Assembly (NCBI GenBank): GCA_964495935.1
Contig: CAZBXQ010000098.1
Span: 1-9,290, forward strand
Direction: 5' to 3'
Source: JAJYSO01 sp964495935
Lineage (GTDB): Bacteria; Bacteroidota; Bacteroidia; Flavobacteriales; Flavobacteriaceae
DNA: 9,290 nt
In this document: positions 1-7,735 of the stretch, piece after piece
Position numbering within the stretch: the first letter of the stretch is position 1
Layout of the letters: each line of letters starts with the position of its first letter
Made by a program: the position numbers and the translations under genes
The notes under the pieces: generated by a model
The model's database searches: none
Told to the model about the DNA's origin: nothing
What the model saw: only the letters and a program-made list of their open reading frames with translations

Positions 1-1638
1 CTCCGAACGGAACATCCACTACAACAAGGATTAAGACTTTGATTTGTAAGAACGTTGCAAAAAATGGTTTTCTCCGAACGGAACATCCACTACAACAAGG
101 ATTAAGACTATTCTATATAGTTTCATTCAAATTCTGATTCTAATCTCCGAACGGAACATCCACTACAACAAGGATTAAGACCTCCAGTGCCAAGAGATTT
201 AGTTCAAATTCTGGATCCTCCGAACGGAACATCCACTACAACAAGGATTAAGACAGTGTTAGAGAGCTTCACTCTCATTCTCACTATAGCCCTCCGAACG
301 GAACATCCACTACAACAAGGATTAAGACATTAGAATTCTCATTAGAGTTACCATAGTCCAGGAATCTCCGAACGGAACATCCACTACAACAAGGATTAAG
401 ACAAAATGTTTAACAGCCTTTCGGTTGTTAGCATCTATCTCCGAACGGAACATCCACTACAACAAGGATTAAGACTTAACTAACCTGCTGACTATGAGTT
501 TTACCCCAAATCCTCCGAACGGAACATCCACTACAACAAGGATTAAGACTCCACATTTCCTGTGATTTCGTCTACTGTATAAATCTCCGAACGGAACATC
601 CACTACAACAAGGATTAAGACGCTAATTGTACGATTTCATCGTCGCTATCGAAGGCACTCCGAACGGAACATCCACTACAACAAGGATTAAGACTCATGC
701 ACTTCTACGTTTCTGACCCATTTTGCTGGCTCCGAACGGAACATCCACTACAACAAGGATTAAGACATAAACGGTTTCTTTTTGTGGAACGATTCCATAG
801 CCTCCGAACGGAACATCCACTACAACAAGGATTAAGACTATAATCTTTAGAAGCTTCTTAAATAAGAAGTGTTGCTCCGAACGGAACATCCACTACAACA
901 AGGATTAAGACTTAAGATCGCCTTCACATAAGGTAGCCTAACCATCCCTCCGAACGGAACATCCACTACAACAAGGATTAAGACTTGAGGTTATGCCAAG
1001 ATATCATCTTGTTGCATATCTCCGAACGGAACATCCACTACAACAAGGATTAAGACTTTTAATAAGTGTCATAATAATTAATTTTTAATTTCTCCGAACG
1101 GAACATCCACTACAACAAGGATTAAGACCATTTTCTTTTTTGTTAGATGCTAAAACAGCATCTACTCCGAACAGAACATCCACTACAACAAGGATTAAGA
1201 CAGGTGTTATGACTACTTGTAGAGTATCTTTATGTTACTCCGAACGGAACATCCACTACAACAAGGATTAAGACTGTAGGCGTGAAGAGACGCCTCGTTA
1301 ATTGTTAGATGCCTCCGAACGGAACATCCACTACAACAAGGATTAAGACATGCTGAGGTGTTGAGGTTAGAATTCGACACCAAGACTCCGAACGGAACAT
1401 CCACTACAACAAGGATTAAGACCCTCGATGTCTATTGCCTTTGGTATTTTGTGAGTCCCTCCGAACGGAACATCCACTACAACAAGGATTAAGACCATTT
1501 TTTACCCTCTTTTGTCAATTTTATGCAGTCCTCCGAACGGAACATCCACTACAACAAGGATTAAGACAATTTACTTGTTCTTTGTTTGCCCGGGGATTGA
1601 TCTCCGAACGGAACATCCACTACAACAAGGATTAAGAC

Positions 1639-1738
1639 NNNNNNNNNNNNNNNNNNNNNNNNNNNNNNNNNNNNNNNNNNNNNNNNNNNNNNNNNNNNNN
1701 NNNNNNNNNNNNNNNNNNNNNNNNNNNNNNNNNNNNNN
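1639..1738. other. Assembly gap of 100 N inside the CRISPR array
   Basis: Exactly 100 N follow the repeat ending at 1638, and one T precedes the next repeat at 1740. A run of exactly 100 N is the usual placeholder for a gap of unknown length, so any number of repeat-spacer units may be missing. Short-read assembly would be expected to break in a long identical-repeat array. Spacer counts and spacer order across this point are therefore not certain. Confidence 0.95.
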
Positions 1739-2464
1739 TCTCCGAACGGAACATCCACTACAACAAGGATTAAGACACTCTTCTCCGTAAGCGTAAGGAG
1801 AAGTTGAGCCCTCCGAACGGAACATCCACTACAACAAGGATTAAGACAATCCCTCTTTAGCTATATTGATTTTCTCTGTTTTATCTCCGAACGGAACATC
1901 CACTACAACAAGGATTAAGACTTTTTTAATTCTTCAGGTGTCATAATAATTGTTTTTCTCCGAACGGAACATCCACTACAACAAGGATTAAGACCAGTTT
2001 ATACACATGCTGAGGTGTTGAAACTATGCCTCCGAACGGAACATCCACTACAACAAGGATTAAGACAGTGATCTAATCAATAGAGGCTCAACTTTAATTT
2101 CCTCCGAACGGAACATCCACTACAACAAGGATTAAGACAGCATCAGTGTTTTTTGATTCGATTTCAAAAGTTCTCCGAACGGAACATCCACTACAACAAG
2201 GATTAAGACTCTGTTCCTTTTCTTTGTCCGGCAACGCTAAATGGTCTCCGAACGGAACATCCACTACAACAAGGATTAAGACTGTTTCCTATTGCTTACT
2301 GGTAAGTCTCCGCCGTTGCTCCGAACGGAACATCCACTACAACAAGGATTAAGACTTAGTGTTAGGTAATTGTTAATTTATTTGTTATTTTCTCCGAACG
2401 GAACATCCACTACAACAAGGATTAAGACCGGCGTTCTTCCAAGGCCATAAAATTCCAAGCATTT

Positions 2465-3008
2465 CTCCGAACAGAACATCCACTACAACAAGGATTAAGA
2501 CTCTCTTTGATTGTTTCAATTAAATTTTTTTGCGTGCTCCGAACAGAACATCCACTACAACAAGGATTAAGACTTTTGATTTTTCCATAATACTAATGCC
2601 GAATTTGTGGCTCCGAACAGAACATCCACTACAACAAGGATTAAGACTTTTGATTTTTCCATAATACTAATGCCGAATTTGTGGCTCCGAACAGAACATC
2701 CACTACAACAAGGATTAAGACATTGATACATTTCTTTTAAAGCATTGGTTAGTGCCTCCGAACAGAACATCCACTACAACAAGGATTAAGACCCAAATAT
2801 TTTGCTTTCAAAAATGCATCTTCACGACTCCGAACAGAACATCCACTACAACAAGGATTAAGACACTTCGATATTCGGTTTTCCGGATTCTTCTAACACT
2901 CCGAACAGAACATCCACTACAACAAGGATTAAGACGCTAAGAGATTTAATTCAAAGTCTGAATTCATAATACTCCGAACAGAACACCCACTACAACAAGG
3001 ATTAAGAC
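2465..3008 (+). repeat. Block of eight variant CRISPR repeats (G9 to A)
   Basis: The repeats starting at 2465, 2537, 2611, 2685, 2756, 2828, 2899 and 2972 all read CTCCGAACAG instead of CTCCGAACGG, a single G-to-A change at repeat base 9. The one at 2972 also has T-to-C at base 15. The change breaks the TCCG/CGGA palindrome at the repeat's 5' end. The three repeats to the right (3045, 3117, 3190) are canonical at this base. One isolated copy of the same variant is at 1165-1201. New repeats are copied from the leader-proximal repeat, so a coherent block suggests a period when the leader-end repeat carried the variant, or a segment exchanged with a sister array. Confidence 0.95.
2537..2684 (+). 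repeat. Tandem duplication of one repeat-spacer unit
   Basis: The unit 2537-2610 (variant repeat plus 37-nt spacer) and the unit 2611-2684 are identical in every base. Both spacers, 2574-2610 and 2648-2684, begin TTTTGATTTTTCCATAATAC and end GCCGAATTTGTGG. Unequal recombination or replication slippage between identical repeats is the simplest explanation; acquiring the same protospacer twice with identical borders is less likely. An assembly artefact is possible but not suggested by the flanks, which are unique. Confidence 0.97.
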
Positions 3009-3189
3009 AGTTTACCTATGTTACTACCCATGATACGTGCAGAGCTCCGAACGGAACATCCACTACAACAAGGATTAAGACCTCTGCTTTTTGGTCGAAC
3101 AAAATAACAGCTTCCGCTCCGAACGGAACATCCACTACAACAAGGATTAAGACGTTTAAATTCTTAGCCAATCGCAAAGCTTTCATAGA

Positions 3190-3226
3190 CTCCGAACGGA
3201 ACATCCACTACAACAAGGATTAAGAT
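3190..3226 (+). repeat. Terminal degenerate CRISPR repeat marking the trailer end
   Basis: This is the last copy. It matches the consensus at 36 of 37 bases, but its final C is T (ends TTAAGAT), and no further repeat follows. Terminal repeats drift because they are not renewed by acquisition, so this supports plus-strand array polarity with the leader to the left of the window. Confidence 0.85.
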
Positions 3227-3727
3227 ATTTTGTTTATAAAAAGGCATCCATTTTTCCGCAATCTGCCGTAGCGCGATGCTTCCTCATTATTGGATATTAT
3301 CCCTTCCAGCTCTTTTAAGGAAAAATAAGTCGGCACGGTATTCAGCAAAATGGTCAGTGTGGTAAACCGGTAAACGGCTGATCATAAGCTTAAAGTCGTT
3401 TAAACCGTCTAAAATCAGCTTTAAAAGATCCTATAGCTATATATTTTGTCATTCTAACACCGCCCATACTCAAAAAACAAAGCTTAGGGAGTATCGGAAT
3501 AGGCTTTCCAATTCCAAATTCTCATTCAACTCCGCCGAATACTAATCCATATCCCCCGCTTACTCATTCTTCATTAATTAAACCCTAAAAAATGAGTATT
3601 ATTACCAATAATGCAGTCCTATCCGTTCTTTAAGTAAGTCGTTTAATACGATTATTTACGGAGTTTATGGAATTTATCAAAGAGCCTCAACCCTCTTCAA
3701 AATTTCGATTAGAAAAGCAGCAAACCG
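3227..3727. other. About 500 bp without a supported gene, possible minus-strand gene remnant
   Basis: No convincing ORF, RNA gene or clear Bacteroidota promoter (TTTG / TAnnTTTG) was found. On the minus strand, two overlapping frames between about 3220 and 3430 read like decayed coding sequence. One contains YFSLKELEGIISNNEEASRY and RLRKNGCLFINK and stops inside the last CRISPR repeat; the other contains LNDFKLMISRLPVYHTDHFA. Neither has an ATG start and I do not recognise a family. The right half (3430-3727) should hold the promoter and leader of the downstream membrane-protein gene, but I cannot place a site. Confidence 0.4.
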
Positions 3728-5527
3728 ATGAAAAGATACATTCTTCTTCTTATTTTTATAAGTACCGGTATTCTCGTAAATGCACAGGGATACCGGGTAA
3801 AAAATTACACCGCCGATATTTACCTTTCCAACAAGGGCTATTTTGATGTTGTTGAAAAATACGATGTCGAATTCACGATTAAGAGCCATGGAATTTTCAG
3901 AGAAATCGTTACCAAATTCGATTACCAAAATCCGGAGGGTGAAATTGAAAAACGAAGAATCTATATATCCAAAATCAAAACCCCGGGAGAAAGAAATAAG
4001 GTCAACCCTACTTCCTCTTTACAAAAATTCTCAGATAAATTACAGATTCGAATAGGAGATGAAAGCCACTACGTCAATGGTAATAAAAGTTATGAAATCA
4101 AGTACCGGGTTAAAAATGCTTTATTTCAGCATGACAGTATTGTACAATTGTATTGGAACGTTAAACCCGCCCATTGGGAAGCTCCTTTTGAACAAGTCAA
4201 TTTTACGGTTCACACCCCAAAAGGGACAGCGGTAACTACTGAAAACACCTTTGTTTATGCCGGGAAAGCCGGAGATACGACCAACTCAAAAGCTTTTACC
4301 TATAATTATGACGGATCCAACTTCACCGCCAAGAGCAAGAGTGGTTTTACCTCTAAATTTGGCGAAAGTGTTACCGTATTGATTAAAATGCCGGAAAATG
4401 CTTTTACACAGGTTGGCTACTCCCCGAGTCTTTTTAAACAATACGGCTGGATGGCCATCATTCTCCTTCCCGTATTGTTTTTTCTGCAACAACGATTCAA
4501 ATACGGGAAAAATAATAAAGTGATCGCCGTTACCAGCTATTATGCCCCCAAGGGCATTGATTGTGCTATGGCCGGCTATCTTATTAATGACAAAGCCGAT
4601 GCCAACGATTTGATTTCATTGCTTCCAAAATGGGGATCAGAAGGATTGATTAAGATTCGAGAAATCCCCAAAAAAGGCTGGTTTGGGAAAGCGGATATGA
4701 TGATTACCAAAACAAAGGAACTCCCGGCCGATGCTCCTGACTACGAAAGAGCAATCTTCGAAGGGTTGTTCTCAGGCACTTGGAAAACCACCGCCAAGGA
4801 AGTTTTTAATAAAATTAAAAACGTTGCCAAAAGCCACTCGAAAGAGGAATTTACCGAACGGCAAAAACAAGATAATGCCACGGCCGAAAACGCTCCATCT
4901 ATGGTTTTAATCAGTGATCTAAAAAACAGCTTTTACAAAACCATGGAAAAAGGGAAAAAACAACTTCATGAAGAAGCCAAGAAATACTATGATAAAAAGA
5001 TTACCAAAAAGAAAAACAGACTAATGATTTGGGGCTTTGTCTGGCTTGTTGTCGGGGATCTTTTATTGTGGATTATTTTTGGAGTCTTTGCTCTTTTTAT
5101 CAATACCTTCATCGCTATAGTGACCCTTATTATTCTCGGGGGAATGAAAAAAAGAACCCCGGAAGCGAATCATATTCTGAGCGAATTAAAAGGTTTTAAA
5201 AATTTTATAAAAATAGCAGAAACCCATCGTATTAAAATGCTGATTCAGGAAGACCCGGATTATTTTGAAAAAACCATGAGCTATGCCCTGACATTTGGCT
5301 TACTCAAACAATGGGCCGGAAAATTTGACGCTTTAAATATCCAGCCGCCGGAGTGGTATGTGACCGAATCCGGAATAGGAGCCGTAGGCATGAGCAGCTT
5401 TGCCGATTCCTTTTCCAGTCAGATGTCATCAGCGCAATCGACCCTGGTGAGTTCACCCTCCGGTTCCTCCTCCGGTGGCGGCTCGGCGGGCGGTGGTGCC
5501 GGCGGTGGCGGTGGCGGAAGATGGTAA
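3728..5527 (+). CDS. DUF2207-family membrane protein with glycine-rich C-terminus
   Basis: A 599-residue protein. Residues 1-20 are a signal peptide ending VNAQ. Residues about 22-235 form the extracytoplasmic DUF2207-type domain (YRVKNYTADIYLSNKGYFDV, then a GIFREIVTKF stretch typical of the family). One membrane helix lies at about 237-256 (WMAIILLPVLFFL). A cytoplasmic part follows, with the family-like segment YYAPKGIDCAMAGYLINDKA near 273-292. A paired hydrophobic region lies at about 432-470, and the tail from about 576 is Gly/Ser rich, ending GGGGGGRW. This order of domains and the glycine tail are typical of DUF2207 proteins, which are widespread and whose biochemical role is unknown; a role at the envelope is inferred only from topology. 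The ATG at 3728 is chosen because the signal peptide starts directly there; no Shine-Dalgarno is seen, as usual in Bacteroidota. It converges on the next gene with 14 bp between them. Confidence 0.9.
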   Translation: MKRYILLLIFISTGILVNAQGYRVKNYTADIYLSNKGYFDVVEKYDVEFTIKSHGIFREIVTKFDYQNPEGEIEKRRIYISKIKTPGERNKVNPTSSLQKFSDKLQIRIGDESHYVNGNKSYEIKYRVKNALFQHDSIVQLYWNVKPAHWEAPFEQVNFTVHTPKGTAVTTENTFVYAGKAGDTTNSKAFTYNYDGSNFTAKSKSGFTSKFGESVTVLIKMPENAFTQVGYSPSLFKQYGWMAIILLPVLFFLQQRFKYGKNNKVIAVTSYYAPKGIDCAMAGYLINDKADANDLISLLPKWGSEGLIKIREIPKKGWFGKADMMITKTKELPADAPDYERAIFEGLFSGTWKTTAKEVFNKIKNVAKSHSKEEFTERQKQDNATAENAPSMVLISDLKNSFYKTMEKGKKQLHEEAKKYYDKKITKKKNRLMIWGFVWLVVGDLLLWIIFGVFALFINTFIAIVTLIILGGMKKRTPEANHILSELKGFKNFIKIAETHRIKMLIQEDPDYFEKTMSYALTFGLLKQWAGKFDALNIQPPEWYVTESGIGAVGMSSFADSFSSQMSSAQSTLVSSPSGSSSGGGSAGGGAGGGGGGRW

Positions 5528-5541
5528 AAAACAAAGAATCA

Positions 5542-6621
5542 TTATTGCTCCTGCTGCCGCACTTTATTGGCCTTGTTTTGCGCTTCACTGATGGCAGTAT
5601 GAATATCTGTTAGTGCCTTTAATAAATCGACCTCTTCATTGGATCCCGCGGCTTCCCGATATATGGTAAGAGCCTCTCCGGCGGCACTGTGAAATCGGTT
5701 TTCAGCCTCATTGACAGCGGTCTCAGAGCTTCCCGACCGAAGGGCTTTTACCCATTGTTTTCCGGTGTCTCTAATCGCTTGAATAGCATCCTCCACTTTT
5801 TTGGCCATTCCCCGGTCAGTTTTTTGATCAATAGACGGCATCTCTTCCTCTTTGATTGTAGATGGTGCCGAGGCTGTTTCTTCAACCTCGGGAGTCGATA
5901 CAAGAACCCCCTGATCTTCATCAGACGAATTTAAGCTTTCCCCCGAAGTGGGCCGGGGTTTCTCCCCAGGCTCATCAGTGGAGATATCGATAGCAAAAAG
6001 ATCCGCTTCCGAAGTTTCTCTTTCAGAAGCTTCCTTATGCTCGGCGGCAGTCGTATCGGGTAAATACTTTTCCTCGTCATTCCCTTCTTCCACTCCTGTT
6101 TGGACCGCAGACCCCGTGGAAATCCTTGCCCCATTCAATTTTATCAATTGGTTTAAAACTTTCCGGTTGCTTTTTGCCAATGCCTCAGCATTACCTGCCC
6201 GTTGGGCTGCTTCCATCGTCTTTTGCAAGGTTTTTTCAAGCAACGTTTCAATACGATCCAAGCGTTTTAAAACCCGGGAATAATCCGCGTCTTCTTTATT
6301 TTGGTTGGGAACGGATACATCAATAGCAAAATTATCAGTTTCACTTTCTCCCGGATCCGAAACGGAGGGATCTGTTTTAGCTGCAACACCATCCCCTTTT
6401 TTGTGATCCGGAGTCTCCTCTCCTTCCATGGCCAACCTCAATGCTCCTATCCAATCTTCCATACTCTCCTTTTCTTCCTCTTCCTTAGGGTTTTTAGCTT
6501 CTTTAGAAGATTTTTCATAAACAGGAGTTTCTTCTGATTTTTCGGTAGTTTTTCGTTCCTGCGAAAGAGCCGAAGCCATCACAAAAAACAATAAAAAACT
6601 ACATGAGACTAACTTTTTCAT
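5542..6621 (-). CDS. Secreted acidic coiled-coil protein of unknown function
   Basis: A 359-residue protein I do not recognise. Residues 1-20 are a signal peptide (MKKLVSCSFLLFFVMASALS) with likely cleavage before Q21. Cys7 sits in LVSC, but no hydrophobic stretch precedes it, so it is not a convincing lipobox. The mature part is very rich in Glu, Lys, Ser and Thr and looks largely disordered, with two helical segments: about 114-165 (heptad-like, SRVLKRLDRIETLLEKTLQK) and about 272-355 near the C-terminus. Two short motifs recur: DNFAIDVSV at 96-104 and DLFAIDIST at 207-215, each following an acidic Ser/Thr stretch, which suggests an internal duplication or two equivalent binding motifs. It is probably periplasmic or exported. 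It is divergently placed from the glycosyltransferase remnant and convergent with the DUF2207 gene, so it looks monocistronic. Confidence 0.85.
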   Translation of the reverse strand: MKKLVSCSFLLFFVMASALSQERKTTEKSEETPVYEKSSKEAKNPKEEEEKESMEDWIGALRLAMEGEETPDHKKGDGVAAKTDPSVSDPGESETDNFAIDVSVPNQNKEDADYSRVLKRLDRIETLLEKTLQKTMEAAQRAGNAEALAKSNRKVLNQLIKLNGARISTGSAVQTGVEEGNDEEKYLPDTTAAEHKEASERETSEADLFAIDISTDEPGEKPRPTSGESLNSSDEDQGVLVSTPEVEETASAPSTIKEEEMPSIDQKTDRGMAKKVEDAIQAIRDTGKQWVKALRSGSSETAVNEAENRFHSAAGEALTIYREAAGSNEEVDLLKALTDIHTAISEAQNKANKVRQQEQ

Positions 6622-6885
6622 CGATACCTTGTTATATACTTAAGACACTGCTATCCTCTATTTGTAACCCCGAAGTTGGTGATTTTATTTTAGTAACCCA
6701 TGAATTCGCCTCATATATTTTCCTTAATCCTTCTATTTAACCTCAAGAACCCCTAAAAATCGATAATTTTCCGACCTTTTTATAGCAGGCCGGTTGGGCC
6801 CCTATCGCTACCGGAAATAGATAAAGCACAATATTTGTTTCCGCAAATTTAAAAAATCTCACAGGGCTTATATCAATACCAGGCA
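6622..6885. other. Intergenic region between divergent genes
   Basis: This 264-bp AT-rich stretch should carry the promoter of the minus-strand acidic protein gene and the degraded 5' part of the glycosyltransferase. The frame of the glycosyltransferase remnant stays open upstream only to a TAA near 6850. I see no clear promoter, terminator or RNA gene. Confidence 0.35.
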
Positions 6886-7723
6886 ATGCCCCGTGATCAT
6901 GAAACCAGAAGATACTTGAAGCATATCAAAGACCGTTTCCTCAACCCTTTTCACTTTATCTTACCGGTGAGAATACGTATAACAAGCCTATACGACAAAA
7001 AAACCTTAAGGCCCGCCTATAAAGAAATCAGCAAAAGTAAATATATTGCAATATGTGAAGGAGACGGCTATTGGACAGATCCTCTAAGACTACAAAAACA
7101 GGTTGATTTCTTAGAACAATATCCCAAATATAACTTAACTTTGCGGCGGGTATCATTCCTTTCGCAACCATCGGTTCAAAAAAAGAATTAGATGCCATAT
7201 TGTTCCTAAAAAACAGGAAACTCCGGAGGGTTTTTCCTTTGATTTAAAAGATACGACACGAACTTTTATCATTCCAACGTTAACCTTGTTATTCAGAAGC
7301 CTACCTACTCTTTTTCAAAAACTTCAATCCTACCCATATGGAAGAGATCTCCATCTCAAATACCACTTGTTAAAAACCAGGAAAGGCTATTACTTTAAAA
7401 ATGTGATGGGCGTATATACAATGCATGAAAATGGAGTATGGAGTCTTAAGAACCAATATCAAAAGGAACTTGCCAATTATCCTATTTTTAAGGAATTTTA
7501 TACAATCCATCAGGATCAGCACACGCGGCAGCATTATCTCATTACGATTTCACGACTTTTACGGTATGGATTCTATAATCAAAAAGAAAGCCCTGAAAAA
7601 AAATCGGTGTTAGCCCGGGAAGCCCTGCACATCCTAAGGTTATCAAAGGATCTGGATATTATTCTCAAAGTATTTTTGCCCGGCAGAATCAGTACATTTT
7701 TAAAGTTAGAAAGCTTACGGTAA
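6886..7723 (+). pseudogene. Family-2 glycosyltransferase, 5' truncated and frameshifted
   Basis: Two frames together give one GT2-like protein. The first (from 6886) contains SKYIAICEGDGYWTDPLRLQ and KQVDFLEQYPKYNLT, the donor-binding region usually written EGDDYWTDP. Coding then moves one base: frame 1 ends sensibly at 7140 (NLT), and frame 2 continues from 7142 as CGGYHSFRNHRF, running to the stop at 7723 through GYYFKNVMGVYTMHENGVWS, a typical C-terminal signature of polysaccharide GT2 enzymes. Removing one T (for example 7141) would restore about 278 codons. The N-terminal segment of roughly 40-50 residues holding the VSVxxxTYN strand is missing, although a degraded match starts near RDHETRRYL. 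The second Asp of EGDD is Gly. The enzyme would have added a sugar to a surface polysaccharide. The missing start and altered motif make loss of function likely even if the frameshift were a sequencing error. Confidence 0.8.
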
Positions 7724-7735
7724 AAGGTTGTTTAT

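Larger units (their letters stand above)
1..3226 (+). CRISPR. Long CRISPR array, 44 visible repeats, left end outside window
   Basis: A 37-bp repeat that starts CTCCGAACGG and ends GGATTAAGAC recurs every 71-75 bp. I count repeats beginning at 1, 72, 145, 218, 292, 366, 439, 513, 585, 658, 730, 802, 875, 948, 1020, 1092, 1165, 1238, 1313, 1386, 1459, 1531, 1602, then an N gap, then 1740, 1811, 1885, 1958, 2030, 2102, 2173, 2246, 2319, 2392, 2465, 2537, 2611, 2685, 2756, 2828, 2899, 2972, 3045, 3117 and 3190. Spacers are 34-38 nt. Plus orientation is inferred from the decayed final repeat and from the 3' end ATTAAGAC, which resembles the 8-nt crRNA handle ATTGAAAC of Cas6-processed type I/III systems. 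Within the repeat, ATCC (bases 14-17) can pair with GGAT (28-31) just before the handle, a plausible weak Cas6 stem; TCCGAACGGA near the 5' end is a separate palindrome. No cas genes or leader are visible, so the subtype is unassigned. Confidence 0.99.

Noticed and set aside
1129..1312. Spacers 16 and 18 share the 11-mer TTGTTAGATGC
   Set aside because: With about 860 spacer pairs and AT-rich sequence an 11-nt match is expected by chance fairly often, and flanks do not extend the similarity.
2502..2536. Hairpin plus T-run in spacer 34 resembling an intrinsic terminator
   Set aside because: The stem is AT-rich and the sequence is an acquired spacer, so it is not a regulatory site of this locus; at most it reflects the target.
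695..3204. Short ORFs with repeated LNPCCSGCSVR, VLILVVVDVPFG or LRTEHPLQQGLR peptides within the array
   Set aside because: These are translations of the CRISPR repeat in its different frames; the period follows the repeat-spacer unit and no start or domain supports a protein.
3441..3449. ATATTTTGT as a Bacteroidota -7 promoter element
   Set aside because: Spacing within the motif is off by one base, no -33 TTTG fits, and it lies about 280 bp from the next start codon.
3667..3727. Upstream ATG at 3667 as a start for the membrane protein or a small leader gene
   Set aside because: It is out of frame with the 3728 gene, and its frame overlaps the signal-peptide coding region without any recognisable product.
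5304..5613. Arg/His-rich ORFs on both strands over the glycine-rich tail
   Set aside because: They are out-of-frame or antisense readings of the GC-rich Gly/Ser codons of the DUF2207 gene.
5689..6537. Plus-strand ORFs across the acidic protein gene
   Set aside because: Antisense readings of a minus-strand gene that has a clear signal peptide and full-length frame.
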